A stretch of DNA of 64,000 nucleotides from Pleurotus djamor. Taxonomy: Eukaryota > Basidiomycota > Agaricomycetes > Agaricales > Pleurotaceae. Position 1 is the first letter of the stretch. The number at the start of each line of letters is the position of its first letter. Shown here one piece after another: positions 44,735 to 54,786 of this stretch. Under the pieces are notes generated by a model. That model was given only the letters and a program-made list of their open reading frames with translations, was not told where the DNA came from and made no database searches. The position numbers and the translations under genes are program-made. The stretch is from positions 1-64,000 of the forward strand of contig JAPEVF010000097.1 of assembly GCA_029747585.1 (NCBI GenBank), read 5' to 3'.

Positions 44735-45918
44735 ATGACGCAGCCACTTCCACCAGAACTCTTCATTCAAATTGGAGAACTGCTTCCAGCTGACGGAGTC
44801 TGCAACCTCAGCTTGACATGTAGGCAATATCGCAGCCTACTCATCCACACCGTATTCCGACACATTGTTGTCGACAATGACAGCATCTTTCAACTGGAAG
44901 AATTTTTGCAGATTGAAGGGGTCAGAAATGCCGTCATGTATGTGGAAATCTTCTTTAACACTTCCAGAGCTACTTACTCATGCGGTTTCCAAGCCACATT
45001 ACCTTGCGGCATATCACCCCACCAAATGATCATGACGAAGGTCAACACTCTCCGGACTATCATCAACTAGGACTCGTATTTCCAGACACAAAATCCCTCA
45101 AAATTGAGATCATCGACGATTTTACCCCTTCATTCAAGGACCTCCCGATAGTCATAGAGCAGTTCCTCGACATGAAGATGCCAGCCCTTGAAACCCTGTA
45201 TCTCAGTCTTGTGAACCGGGAAGTTCCCATTGTGTCTCTCCCCGAGGTTCCCGCTCTTCCACCTCTGACAAACCTTTCTATTACTTGGGAAGCTGAATGC
45301 GAACCTGTCCATTTCGAGGAAATTTACTCGGACTTGATCTCTCAATTGATCCCGCACCCGTCCAGCACCTTGATTGCATTTACTCTGAAGGCGAAGGCTG
45401 GACCGTTCATTGAGGACTTCGATGGTCTGCAGTCTATTCTCGCGCTCATGCCTAACATCAAGAGGATCTCTTTCACCGGACCTGTGCTACGCATTGAAGT
45501 ACCAGAGGATATTGTAAGTATTTCTTGCTTTTCGCTTTCCATAACGATTACCAACTCACAGACGGGACACTTGAAGGCTCCAGCCGTATGGGCCTTCGCG
45601 GGCTGCTCCCAACTTCAAGCCATCTGCCTAGGTTGCGAGATCATAGAGTATGGTCCTCCCTGGCTGAGCCAGTCTGTGTCTATTATCCGGAGTCTCTCAG
45701 AGGCTTGTCCCGCGTTACAAGCCTTTGTTTGGCAAGATCGTGCATTCTGGTATGCAGCCACAGACGAGAGCTCATCCTGTAGCATGCGAATTCATCGGAA
45801 GGATGGAAAATGCGATGTGTTCGTCTTGCGGGAGACTTGGATGTCAGAGGTCCTTTGTGAAGCCCTTGAACAAGTACTAGTGCCACGGGACGAGGTGGAT
45901 GCCACATATTTTATTTAA
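44735..45918 (+). CDS. F-box protein, three exons (type B)
   Basis: Starts MTQPLPPELFIQIGELLPA at 44735, with the F-box continuing GVCNLSLTCRQYRSLLIHTVF. Exon 1 ends in RNAV-AT at a GTATGT donor. Exon 2 resumes at CCACATTACC, giving HITLRHITPP, the family hallmark at this boundary. It carries leucine-rich segments (ALETLYLSLVNRE, LTNLSITWEAE). Intron 2 starts GTAAGTATTT after VPEDI. Exon 3 has CSQLQAICLGCEI and CPALQAFVWQD and ends at 45918. About 355 residues. It lies directly downstream of the HET gene on the same strand. Predicted SCF adaptor. Confidence 0.8.
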
Positions 45919-46127
45919 TTACTAGAAGACTCTCTACGTGCACTTTGGATAGCAAGAAAACTAAACGTGAGGTATGCAAAACAGCGAAATGTGATCAAGG
46001 TTCCAAAGATGTAAGTATATGAGGGCACTGTAGAGTCCATGGTCCATGACGCGAGAAGCTAGTTGACGTGCACAGGAAAGAGCATGAGTATAGAGAAAAG
46101 CCCGAAAATACCAAATCTTCAGCCATA

Positions 46128-49100
46128 TTAATCATCATAAGGGAGGGAGGAAGGTCCCGAGGACCTTGACGCATCGAGATCCTTCCATCGTTTGGGTGCT
46201 GAGGTACTCACACATGCTGAAAGTGCGAACTTGGGCATGATACTATTGCTCCCGGAAGGGAGGACCTGTTTAGAGGTCACAAGAGCAATTGCTTTCCTGG
46301 GAGCGTCATCACCCGTGGATTGACGTGGTATGGCTTCGGAACGGGTGGCCAGTGGTCTTCTAGGGGCATTGCCACCGCATGAACGGCGTGCTGTCACCTT
46401 GGTACGACATCCACGTGGATAAACTTGAGGTTCAAAGCAAGGAAGCGATTTCACCGCCTCCTCTGAAATCGCTGCCACTGCAGCCTGCAGAGCTCTCATG
46501 GATGTACCAAGGGTGCGGCCATATTGACAGGAGGTAATCCAGCAGGAACCAAAGGGTTGCGCATCGTCGATTTCGGCAATTGTGACACCTTGCTCTGCAA
46601 GGGCTCGAGCAGCATCTTTATATCCAAACGAAGCAGAGCAATTGACGGGAACCTGTTTGCGGTTTGAAGCAATGGCCAACCCGGATTGAACGAGGGAAGC
46701 ATAACGTCCAGGAAAGGCGATCAATTCTGCGCATGCTTTGAACCAACGAAGGGTTGAGTCCGACTGTTCACCCCTTTGGGAGTATTCTTCGGGAGCTCTT
46801 GAACCGACAAGTATGAACCCGCGAACATTTCGTAGCGGGACTTGGGTTAGGGTTGTCTGCTGTGAGATCCCCGGAGCTTCTTCCACGGCTTTGGGTGAAG
46901 ACAAAAAGTATCGTGCCCATTCGTCGACTGGGGAGCCCCATCGAGGCTGGCCTGGTGCCTGACTGGCAGTGGCTTGACTGGCAGGAGTTTGACTTGGAGC
47001 AACCCCAAGAGCTTGAGGCCCTGCGGTGGTTCCCTGACCAGCTTGACCTGCGGTGCTTTGGGTACTAACGGCTTGAGACCCAGCAACCTGAGTCTTATTG
47101 TGAGCAGGAGCCTGCTTGGGAGCTGGCGCTGGGGCCTTCTTCGAATGTGTCTGCTTGTGAACCTGGGCCTTCTTCGATTGCGCCGGTTGTGCATTACGAG
47201 CCTTCGATTTGTTCTTCTGCACCGGGCTCGACCAATTCTTCTGAAGATAGTCCATCCATACGGTGAACTGATGCTTTGGGATCCTCTTGGTCGCTTCAAA
47301 CCAAGAAGTGATATACGCCACCTCACGCGCATGATTCCCTTTCGTCCGCACCAACGCTATCTGAGCCCTGACTTGCCGAATGTTTCTCGGGAAACCTGTT
47401 TCGATGAGCACGTCTGGTGATGGCGGTAGACCAAGCGCCTCGTTACGCAACGCTCGAGCTTTGTCTTCACCTGCACGCCACTTGCCGTCAAAGCGGGATA
47501 CATGTGCGCATTCAGGGACCCAGGACGGAGGAATCAACGGAGGAACTGACGAAGTGGACGCCAAGTTGGTTGGGGCTGCAGTAAGGGTTGAAGGTGTGGG
47601 ATTTGGCAGAGTTTGAATAGGTATTGATGGGGGGTTGGGGTCAATAGTTGGCTGAGGTAACTGAATCCTCCCGGCAGGAATGGGCGGGGGGACTGGGTTC
47701 GAGGAAGATTCGCCTGGGTTCACAATTGATGAGCCTCGCTGATCTTGAACATGATCAGGACTACTTGTACGATGCGGTTCGGGTGAGTCGGGGAATGCTC
47801 GGAGTTTCGATCGGCTGTATGGTTCGTGATTATAAAATTGAGGTCGGAGGAACGCTAGAGAACAGTTGAGAAGGGAGGAGAGCTAGACAAGTGATATCAC
47901 TCACAAAGGGACCGACTATAGTAGTACTGAGGTCGCTCGCCGCCTGCATGGCTGCTTCTAGAACGAGAGCGAGTAGAGGCTAGGAAAGGGGAGGTTGGTA
48001 AATATTCTGGAGGCGAAATCAACAAACTCACAGCGAGATCGATGCCTCCGTCGGACTGAACGACCATATTCGTCATACGTGCTGCTAAAGCGAGATCTGG
48101 ATGATGCTGCAAAGGGTTGGAAAGTAGTGTGCGTAAAGAAGAAGCTTCACTCACAATTCGACGTGCTTCTACGCCTCTTGCGTCCTCGATCGCGTTCACT
48201 CGGCGAGGCTGCTTCGACCATGTAAAACGTGTGTGGTTGCTCCTCAGGCGATGGAGAGCGTAGCAAAGGCTGATCGGGTGAAGGCGCCTGGGGACTGACC
48301 TCGTAATATTAGCTACAGCTGACGATCATCGAAAATGAACAGCAAACCGAGAGGGACGGGTTGAGCTTCTGAATGGACAGTCAGCGCTCAACCTCGATCT
48401 GAGCAGTCCAAACGACACACTTACGCTGAGCCTTCCTGTGGGATTCCAAGCTGAATTTCCGAATCATCGGCTCCCTCGTTACTGTTTGTATCATTGCTTG
48501 TTTGATAAATGCCTTAGGATGAAAGCAAATGCATGAGGATGGATCGCAATTACCGTTGATCCTCGACATCCTCCAACTGGCGGGAAAGATATCTATATTG
48601 GGGCTCAATCGACGGATACAGAGAGCAAGTCATGAAATACATACGCAACATGATCCTCAAGCTCATCACAACGCACGTCTTGATTCCTTCGTTCTTCTTT
48701 AAGCATGTCAAGCTCTGAAGTCAGAGACGTGTTTTCTTCCTTCAGTTTGCCACAGAGAGTATCTCGCTCAGCCTTGAGTTCCTCCATCGCTGCAACAAGG
48801 GACCTATGGGGTGGTTATTGCATTCGAGGGTTGATACCTGTGGTGGACGTCGTCACATACCGGTTTTCCTGCTCAATGCGAGTTTGTGCGCGGAGGGCTT
48901 CGCTGAGGTCGTTGAGTCCAACCGTGACACAAGATACCAAAGTTCCTCCGAACGTACGTGTATCTAGATTTCACCGTGTCTCGTTCTTCCATAAGGGCTC
49001 TATGCAAATTGTCAGGGGGTGGTCAAATACTAAAATAGAGACTCGATGTCGACATACTTCATGTGTTCCGCCTGCTCTGCCGCCTGCTGCCGTTCTAAGA

Positions 49101-49395
49101 TAACCAGTTGGTTGAGCTGCTCCAATTGGTGACTCTGGTGCGCAAGCATAGGATGTGCTTGTATGGCCGCATTTAGCTGAATGTTGGCAACAGTCAGTTG
49201 GTTTTCGAGTGCCAAGGCTCGTTGAGGAGCTCCGGCCACTGATCGTATGAGGTCTCGGAGCCCTGGTTCATTTGAGGCGAAGCATGAAGATAGGTGACCA
49301 AGAAAGCCTTCGCAATCGTTGCAGGAGCGAGTATGCGAAAAAGACCCAAGCGATGTGAGCTCCCAGGTCGATTGGAGACCAAGAGAGGGGTTCAT
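46128..49395 (-). CDS. Coiled-coil/NLS protein with conserved basidiomycete domain, function unknown
   Basis: Multi-exon gene starting MNPSLGLQSTWELTSLG at 49395. Early exons are coiled coil (LEQLNQLVILERQQAAEQAE; NDLSEALRAQTRIEQEN; a MEELKAERDTLCGKLKEEN stretch running on into TSELDMLKEERRNQD). A basic RDRGRKRRRS cluster near 48180 could be a nuclear localisation signal. The last and largest exon (to 46128) has a Pro-rich linker, then a compact block (FDGKWRAGEDKARALRNEA, VRAQIALVRTKGNHAREVAY, WMDYLQKNW), an Ala/Gln/Pro low-complexity segment and a second block (YASLVQSGLAIASNRK, TLGTSMRALQAAVAAI). I do not recognise the domain. It could be a host protein or a domesticated element protein. 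The 5' exon joins are inferred. Confidence 0.55.
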
Positions 49396-49548
49396 GGTGG
49401 TTTGGGATCAAGCGCAGCAGCGACGAGCACCGCGACGCGTAGGCTTGGAACCAATACGAGGAATGAGTTGTATAACGCGTCGCTGTCGCGTCCGTCGAAC
49501 TGAAGGCGGCTCGCTCTGCGTGACGTGACTTGGTCAGTGACAATTAAG

Positions 49549-49556
49549 TCATGTGC
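49549..49556 (-). promoter_or_regulatory. GCACATGA, one-base variant of the F-box motif
   Basis: Plus strand TCATGTGC, ending 76 nt before ATG 49633. Confidence 0.35.
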
Positions 49557-49610
49557 GGAAAGGGGCCGCGTCGAATTCAGCTCCAGCGTCTGACTTGCGT
49601 CTACTACCAG

Positions 49611-49621
49611 GAACGTTCAAC
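49611..49621. repeat. Single GTTCAAC heptad
   Basis: GAACGTTCAAC, 12 nt before ATG 49633. A single unit, perhaps a remnant of the array seen elsewhere. Confidence 0.3.
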
Positions 49622-49632
49622 CGGATCATTTG

Positions 49633-50756
49633 ATGACGATGAGCTGGCTTCCTCCAGAACTGATCGCCATCATCGGGCTGTATCTCAACCGAGATGAGCT
49701 TAGCGTCATGAGCTTATCGTGCCAGGCATATCATGATGCACTTCGAGCTATCATTTTCCAAAACATTAAAATCGATTCAGATGAGGACCTGTGCCAGCTC
49801 GACGAGCTCCCCAAACGAATCGCCAACGCTGCAGTCAGGTACGAGGCTCTACTATGCTTGATGGTACGCTGGACTCACGACTTGTATCAGACACGTAACT
49901 CTGCGGCATCGTGAGGGAATATCAATGGCATACCATCAGGCTTACGCTTACGAGGAATTGGCCCGCTTTACTTGCCTGAAGTCCCTGAAAGTCGAGATTC
50001 GCGACAAAGAAAGCTGTCATTACACCCTTCAACACCGACCTGGACACCAGGGAGCTACAGGCTTCACGCATATGCTCCATGACCTTCGACATCTCATGCG
50101 GTGTCTATCTCGGATTGATCTCCCCCTCGAGCACCTCGCCATCAAGTTGGAGTCTTCTCACATTTGTGAGCCTCTCACATTCCGCGATCTGCCCCCTCTG
50201 CCTCCTTTGAAGACATTCAGTGTCAACTTCGCTGCATATCCCGACGACCTGAAACCCAACTTCAACTTATTATTACTCTCTGTGCTGACTCCGTCCCAAC
50301 ACACTCTGACTACTCTGGAGTGGAATATCATGGTCGACCTAGAAGAAATAGATGAACTCGCACCCGTCTTCGCTTTGATGCCCAACGTAACTGACGTAAC
50401 CTTTATTTGGTCCATGCTCTGCCTTGCCAACACCGACGAACTCGTGAGCTCTCCTTCACAGTTTTGCTGCACACTCGCCTAATTTCTCATAAAGGAACAA
50501 CTGTTTACCCAATTTACACTGTTAACCAACCTCAGAATCCTCCGTATGGGTTGCCACATGAACTATTTTTTTACAACGAGCATTGCGCAAACTACTGCCA
50601 CCTCTCGTCGAAAGGCTCGCGCTAACATGTCCCAACCTTCAGTCTTGCTTTTGGTACACCGCAGAATTTCACGAAGATTTCTCCTATCGCTACGACCTGA
50701 TCCAAGAAGGTGGTAATCGAATTGTCCGTGGTCAACCATGTGACTGGGTTACTTAG
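49633..50756 (+). CDS. F-box protein, three exons (type B), frameshift near 50570
   Basis: Starts MTMSWLPPELIAIIGLYLN; the F-box continues VMSLSCQAYHDALRAIIF. Exon 2 opens with HVTLRHREGIS, as in its sisters, and holds leucine-rich stretches. Exon 3 starts about 50497 (EQLFTQFTLLTNLRILRMGC). After a run of seven Ts at 50565-50571 the family-like sequence continues in another frame: LRKLLPPLVERLALTCPNL, then SCFWYTAEFHEDFSYRYD, ending GQPCDWVT at 50756. A one-base indel in the T run, real or an assembly error, therefore splits the C-terminus. Read as written, the protein would end soon after with unrelated residues. Confidence 0.7.
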
Positions 50757-51150
50757 TCGGTGGTGACGCGTGACGAGGGATATGGGGCGAGCGAAGAATG
50801 GGTCAAGGAACGACCGTCCAGCGTGTAGATATGCGGAGCTGGGGTTGAGTATGCACGCGGTGGCCTAAATCCAAGAGGCAGTCGCTCGACGATACCTTCA
50901 GTATCCCCTTGCATGGGTGCACCCTGGTGCTGATGCACGAGGACTCAACCTTCTTCGATACGTTTCGATCGAAATGGAGGCTCTCATAGAGTCAATAAGC
51001 TCATATCGCCGCGTTCATCCTCGGGCAGAACCCAGTCCTCAACCGATGAAAAGGATATAAATGTGTGCGTGCGGCTCCAGGAAGAAAGGACAGCCTGTAC
51101 AAAACCACCCACTAAGGCACTCTCCACTCATCGACTATCATCCTATCCTC
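50757..51150. other. Intergenic, 394 bp
   Basis: Upstream of the small cysteine-rich gene. TATAAAT at 51056-51062, about 90 nt before the start codon, is a good TATA box candidate. No gene seen. Confidence 0.45.
51056..51062 (+). promoter_or_regulatory. TATA box candidate
   Basis: TATAAAT about 90 nt before ATG 51151, in a context that otherwise lacks AT-rich blocks. Confidence 0.4.
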
Positions 51151-51540
51151 ATGCTTTTCAAAACACACCCGCTTCTTCTCCTCAGCATTCTGGGTGCAAT
51201 CACCCTCGCTGCCGTAGCGTCGCAACCCTCAGCTCCCAATGGAGTCCTCACCAAACCATCAGGCTGCCTTGAAAACGGCCAGATTTGCGGACTCGGCGTC
51301 CCTTGCTGTGTCGGGCTTGGTTGTATACAGACGGGACATGGGATGGGTGTAAGCACAATGGCTTAAGCTCGCAAAGGATACAGCGCTGATCTCAATGGCC
51401 TCTCCTAGGGATGTGTACCATGTCAAAAAGGCTGGGTCGGGTGGTAAGTGTTTTGCTTAGGTCGGGCCTGGTCGCGTGGAATCGCTGACGGTCCTACGTC
51501 TGAATTCAGTGAGGTCGTCGAGGAACCCGGTTCCGTTTAA
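51151..51540 (+). CDS. Small secreted cysteine-rich protein, knottin-like
   Basis: Three exons, 51151-51348, 51409-51443 and 51510-51540, with GTAAGC and GTAAGT donors, give 264 nt or 87 residues. Residues 1-24 are a signal peptide (LFKTHPLLLLSILGAITLAA core). The mature ~63 residues contain eight cysteines spaced C-x6-C-x5-CC-x4-C-x9-C-x2-C-x6-C. The first six fit the inhibitor-cystine-knot pattern (C-C-CC-C-C), which is common in secreted defence and signalling peptides. The small second exon supplies Cys 6 and 7. Known for the fold: disulphide-stabilised, often antimicrobial or inhibitory. The fold and any activity here are inference. Strongly secreted small proteins of this kind are often effector candidates. 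Confidence 0.7.
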
Positions 51541-51754
51541 CGTAGTAACGCAGCGAAATGGGTTGTGGTTCATGCTATACTTTGTAGGAAGGATTTGGGA
51601 TTGGGACACATAGGATTCATTATTGTCACTTCATTCCGCTGTTATACTTCGATCTACTACCGCTTGGACTCATGTCGATGACTAAGAGCTTTCCACTTAG
51701 TCGGCTAGTCCATCATACGAGAAGTCAGAGAGACCTACGAGATGCGAACCCCCT

Positions 51755-52762
51755 TCAAAATTCCCCAACCTTGATGGGGACATCCACGAATTCCTCCCCG
51801 ATCTGTGTATGCTGGGTTGTAGAGGCGAAGAGTAAGGACGATGCAGCAATGATACAAACTATCATGTACACACCTCTGAGAACCCTACGTAGCCAAAGTC
51901 TACATAAATGCATTTCAAGATCAGATGCATTGGTTCGAGAGCCACAGGGAACCGTGTAGTACTTACTGAAGTTGATCTCCTTGGACGGATCAAGGCACTG
52001 GAAAACTGTCATCCAGTTGATTGACGTTGAGCCAACGCGACTCTTAGAGACGTAGATGGAATTAGTTCAACAGGGTCTGAGCGTAGGCCGAGGGATTAAC
52101 AAGCAGACTCACGCTCGCTTCTTTCACATATTCGACTTTATGGTATGTCGAAGTGGTGTATGAGTTTTGCCTGAGACCACTAAGGATGAAATCCTGTATG
52201 TACTTGGCCTCGAATGTGAACGTCTCATTGCCTTGATTCCTAAACATCTGCATTTGGTTGGTGTAGGAGATCGTATCTGAAAAAGAGACGGTCAGCAATC
52301 GACATATTCAGAACCGTAGAGCACTGACATTTGCGACTTCCATCGTCTTGATCGACACCAGAATTCGGCTCGGGGTAATTCCCAAGAAAGATCACCGAGG
52401 TTTCATCTCTTGGTGGACGAACGGTAAGGGAGTGCAACGTCCAGTCCACCGCACGATTGAAGGTTCCCCGATGAACCATGATGAGATAAACTCTTCCATT
52501 GTTCGCCTGAAAGTTTGGATCGGTGGGATTTGCGTTGACCGCGTATTTGTGAAGAGATACGTTCCAGGTGACCAAGGCGTCGGACTCGAAGTACGACCAT
52601 TCTTTATTGGTCAAGATAGGTATTTCCGTCCTAAGGGTAAGCAGAGTCAGGTCGTTCAATATAGCGAGCAGAGAACTAGGTGACGGAGACTGGGACGTAC
52701 AGTTTGAAGAAAGAGGTGCCAATGGGTGGGGTGAGGCCATCGAAAGTCTCTCTTGCAGACAT
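51755..52762 (-). CDS. Unrecognised protein, GLTPPIGTSFFK family, copy A
   Basis: ATG 52762 (MSARETFDGLTPPIGTSFFK). The intron (GTACGT...CCCTTAG, about 65 nt) leads to RTEIPILTNKEWSYFESDA, then VTWNVSLHKYAVNANPTDPN and RVYLIMVHRGTFNRA. After a second short intron come ISYTNQMQMFRNQGNETFTF, then FQCLDPSKEINF and a C-terminal hydrophobic segment (GVYMIVCIIAASSLLFA) followed by a short tail. About 290 residues. No N-terminal signal peptide; one C-terminal membrane helix is likely, so the bulk may face one side of a membrane as a beta-rich domain. I do not recognise the family. Its tandem paralogue lies 400 bp upstream. Confidence 0.6.
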
Positions 52763-53164
52763 AGCGTGGATGTGAAGAGGGGGTACGATGGAATAAAAAG
52801 GCTAGGTCAAGCCTTTTAAACGTTCGATCGGTGTGCGCAGAGAATGAGAGAATCGGCGCGTCATCTGAAGCTACAACAAACTTCTCACAGAACCCGCGAA
52901 GAAGAGTCTGCAGAGAAACAGATAAGCAGCTCAAGTTCCGCTTCACTGAATACACTGCCACTATCCGGGTGAGCAGAAGCTCCCCATGTGCAGACTTTCG
53001 TGAGTCGGAATTTGAGAGGTGTTACGCAAAAGGAAGCGAACAGGATGGCTTTGTGGCTCGGACAAGGTACATTGTCGTAGCTTTTATAGAGGAACTCCAT
53101 GGTGTACTCAGAATTCTCCAACGTTGATGGTCATGCTCTGATAAAACTCGGATATCTGTTGAAC
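52763..53164. other. Intergenic between paralogues
   Basis: 402 bp. No gene seen. Confidence 0.4.
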
Positions 53165-54080
53165 CTAAACACAGGTGAGACGCGGCTTGATGATGAGGGA
53201 GGTACATATGAGCACGTACCCCTGCTGCTCCAACATGACCGAAAGCTGCAGGAAGTGACACTGAGTGACCGATCGGCGGTGAGAAGGAGCTGAATACCTA
53301 CTCAGTTTGATTTCCTTAGTAGGGTCGAGGCATTGCAAAACAGAGAGACCGTTTATCGCTGTCAGTCCAACATTTTTCTGTGGCGAGGCAAGGTCAATGG
53401 CTGCGCGGACGAAATGTAAAGGGTGTGCGGACTGACGTCGGTCTCCTTGGAATATCCGAATTCGTGTTCGCTTGGGAAGGTCGACCCATTCTGCTGGACT
53501 TGAAGGACGTAGTCATTTTGATACCTCGCTTCAAAGACAAACACTTCATTTCCTTGATTTTTGAACATCGGCATTTGCTGGGTGTAGTTGATAGAATCTG
53601 AACAAAGATGGCGAAATGGAGCAATCGTCTCTGCACACGGAGGCAGCCAACGTACATTTGACTGAACCATCCTCTTGAGCGACGCCAGAGTTCTGTCCAG
53701 GGGTAATGGTATCCAGAATAACAGTTTTCTCGCTTTTGTCTAGGCTGACTTCGAGCATCTGCATCGTCCACGAAGCAGCACGACTGAAAGAGCCTCTGTG
53801 AACCATGACAATGTAGATCCTCCCATTCTTCGCTTGAAAATCCGGGTCCGTGGGGGATGCATTGACCGCATATTTGTAAAGAGTAACGCCCCATGTCACG
53901 CGCAAGTCAGTATCGTAAGGGGGAAAATCTTGGTCATCGAGAAGAAGTATATCAGTCCTGCGATGAGCATGAGAATGAATGTGATTGAAACGGTGAAGAA
54001 TAGCAGAGGCACGCCCACATTTTGAAGAAACTAGTTCCGATCGGGGGAGTGAGGCCATTGTAGTTGTCTCGAACAGACAT
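53165..54080 (-). CDS. Unrecognised protein, GLTPPIGTSFFK family, copy B
   Basis: ATG 54080 (MSVRDNYNGLTPPIGTSFF). The first intron, by analogy with copy A, runs from GTGGGC to CATCGCAG, giving RTDILLLDDQDFPPYDTDL, then VTWGVTLYKYAVNASPTDPD and RIYIVMVHRGSFSRAASWT. Exon 3 gives INYTQQMPMFKNQGNEVFVF, and exon 4 gives LQCLDPTKEIKLS. Intron phases match copy A throughout. The C-terminus after KEIKLS is less alike and its last exon is uncertain; the open frame stops at 53165. Unspliced, intron 1 would encode a hydrophobic helix (FFTVSITFILMLIAGLIYFF), which may be coincidence or an alternative form. Confidence 0.55.
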
Positions 54081-54786
54081 GGCGTGTGCAGGAAGGTCGG
54101 TCGCTGAGGACACAGTGTGGGGGTCATGGGCATTTATACTCCCCAGGAAGAAAGCACGCATAGACACTATTCGCGTCCGACTCCAAGCACATGCATAATG
54201 TACCTTGGGTGGGCTCACTGCGGCGATGATGTGACTAGAATCATCGATGGGTGGCACTACTCGCGATCGAGCCAATCTGGCCTCTCCACTGCGGTAATGG
54301 GGGTGGTAAAGCACTCTAGCTGAGTTCGGAGACAACTCGATTGGCTCGCTAAACTGATTCCTCTGCGCCAATGCGATACGTCTATCCGAGACCCAAAGTA
54401 CCAGGTTACGAGCGCGACTATTGAGCAAAGTCTCGACATGGCTTGCACGGAAATTTAGCAGATATACTTACATAGGTATAATTCCATTCAAAGGACGAAT
54501 TCATGAGGTCGACGTTGGTGGCCATTTGATTGAGAGCGTTCCATAGTTATCGCAGACCACGAAGCGGTGCGGGCCCACTCCGGCGATGAGGTTGGGCTGG
54601 AGGAATGGATTGTGGTGGTGGTGAGACGAAAGCCGCAAGCGCTTGCGTAGCGCCCGTCCAAACACCCACAACGGCACCTTGGTCACTCCCTTCTCAGTCC
54701 ACCACACCTTCCCAATCATCCCTGTCATGCCAATTTCGTAACTTTATCATAGACCTCGCTTTCGATATAACCCATAGAATCAACTA
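54081..54786. other. Intergenic, 706 bp
   Basis: Divergent region between copy B and the carrier gene. Short ORFs only. Confidence 0.4.

Noticed and set aside
47800..49540. Separate small genes in the exons upstream of 47723
   Set aside because: The pieces share strand and fit GT-AG joins into one gene with the large exon, so I treat them as exons of 46128-49395.
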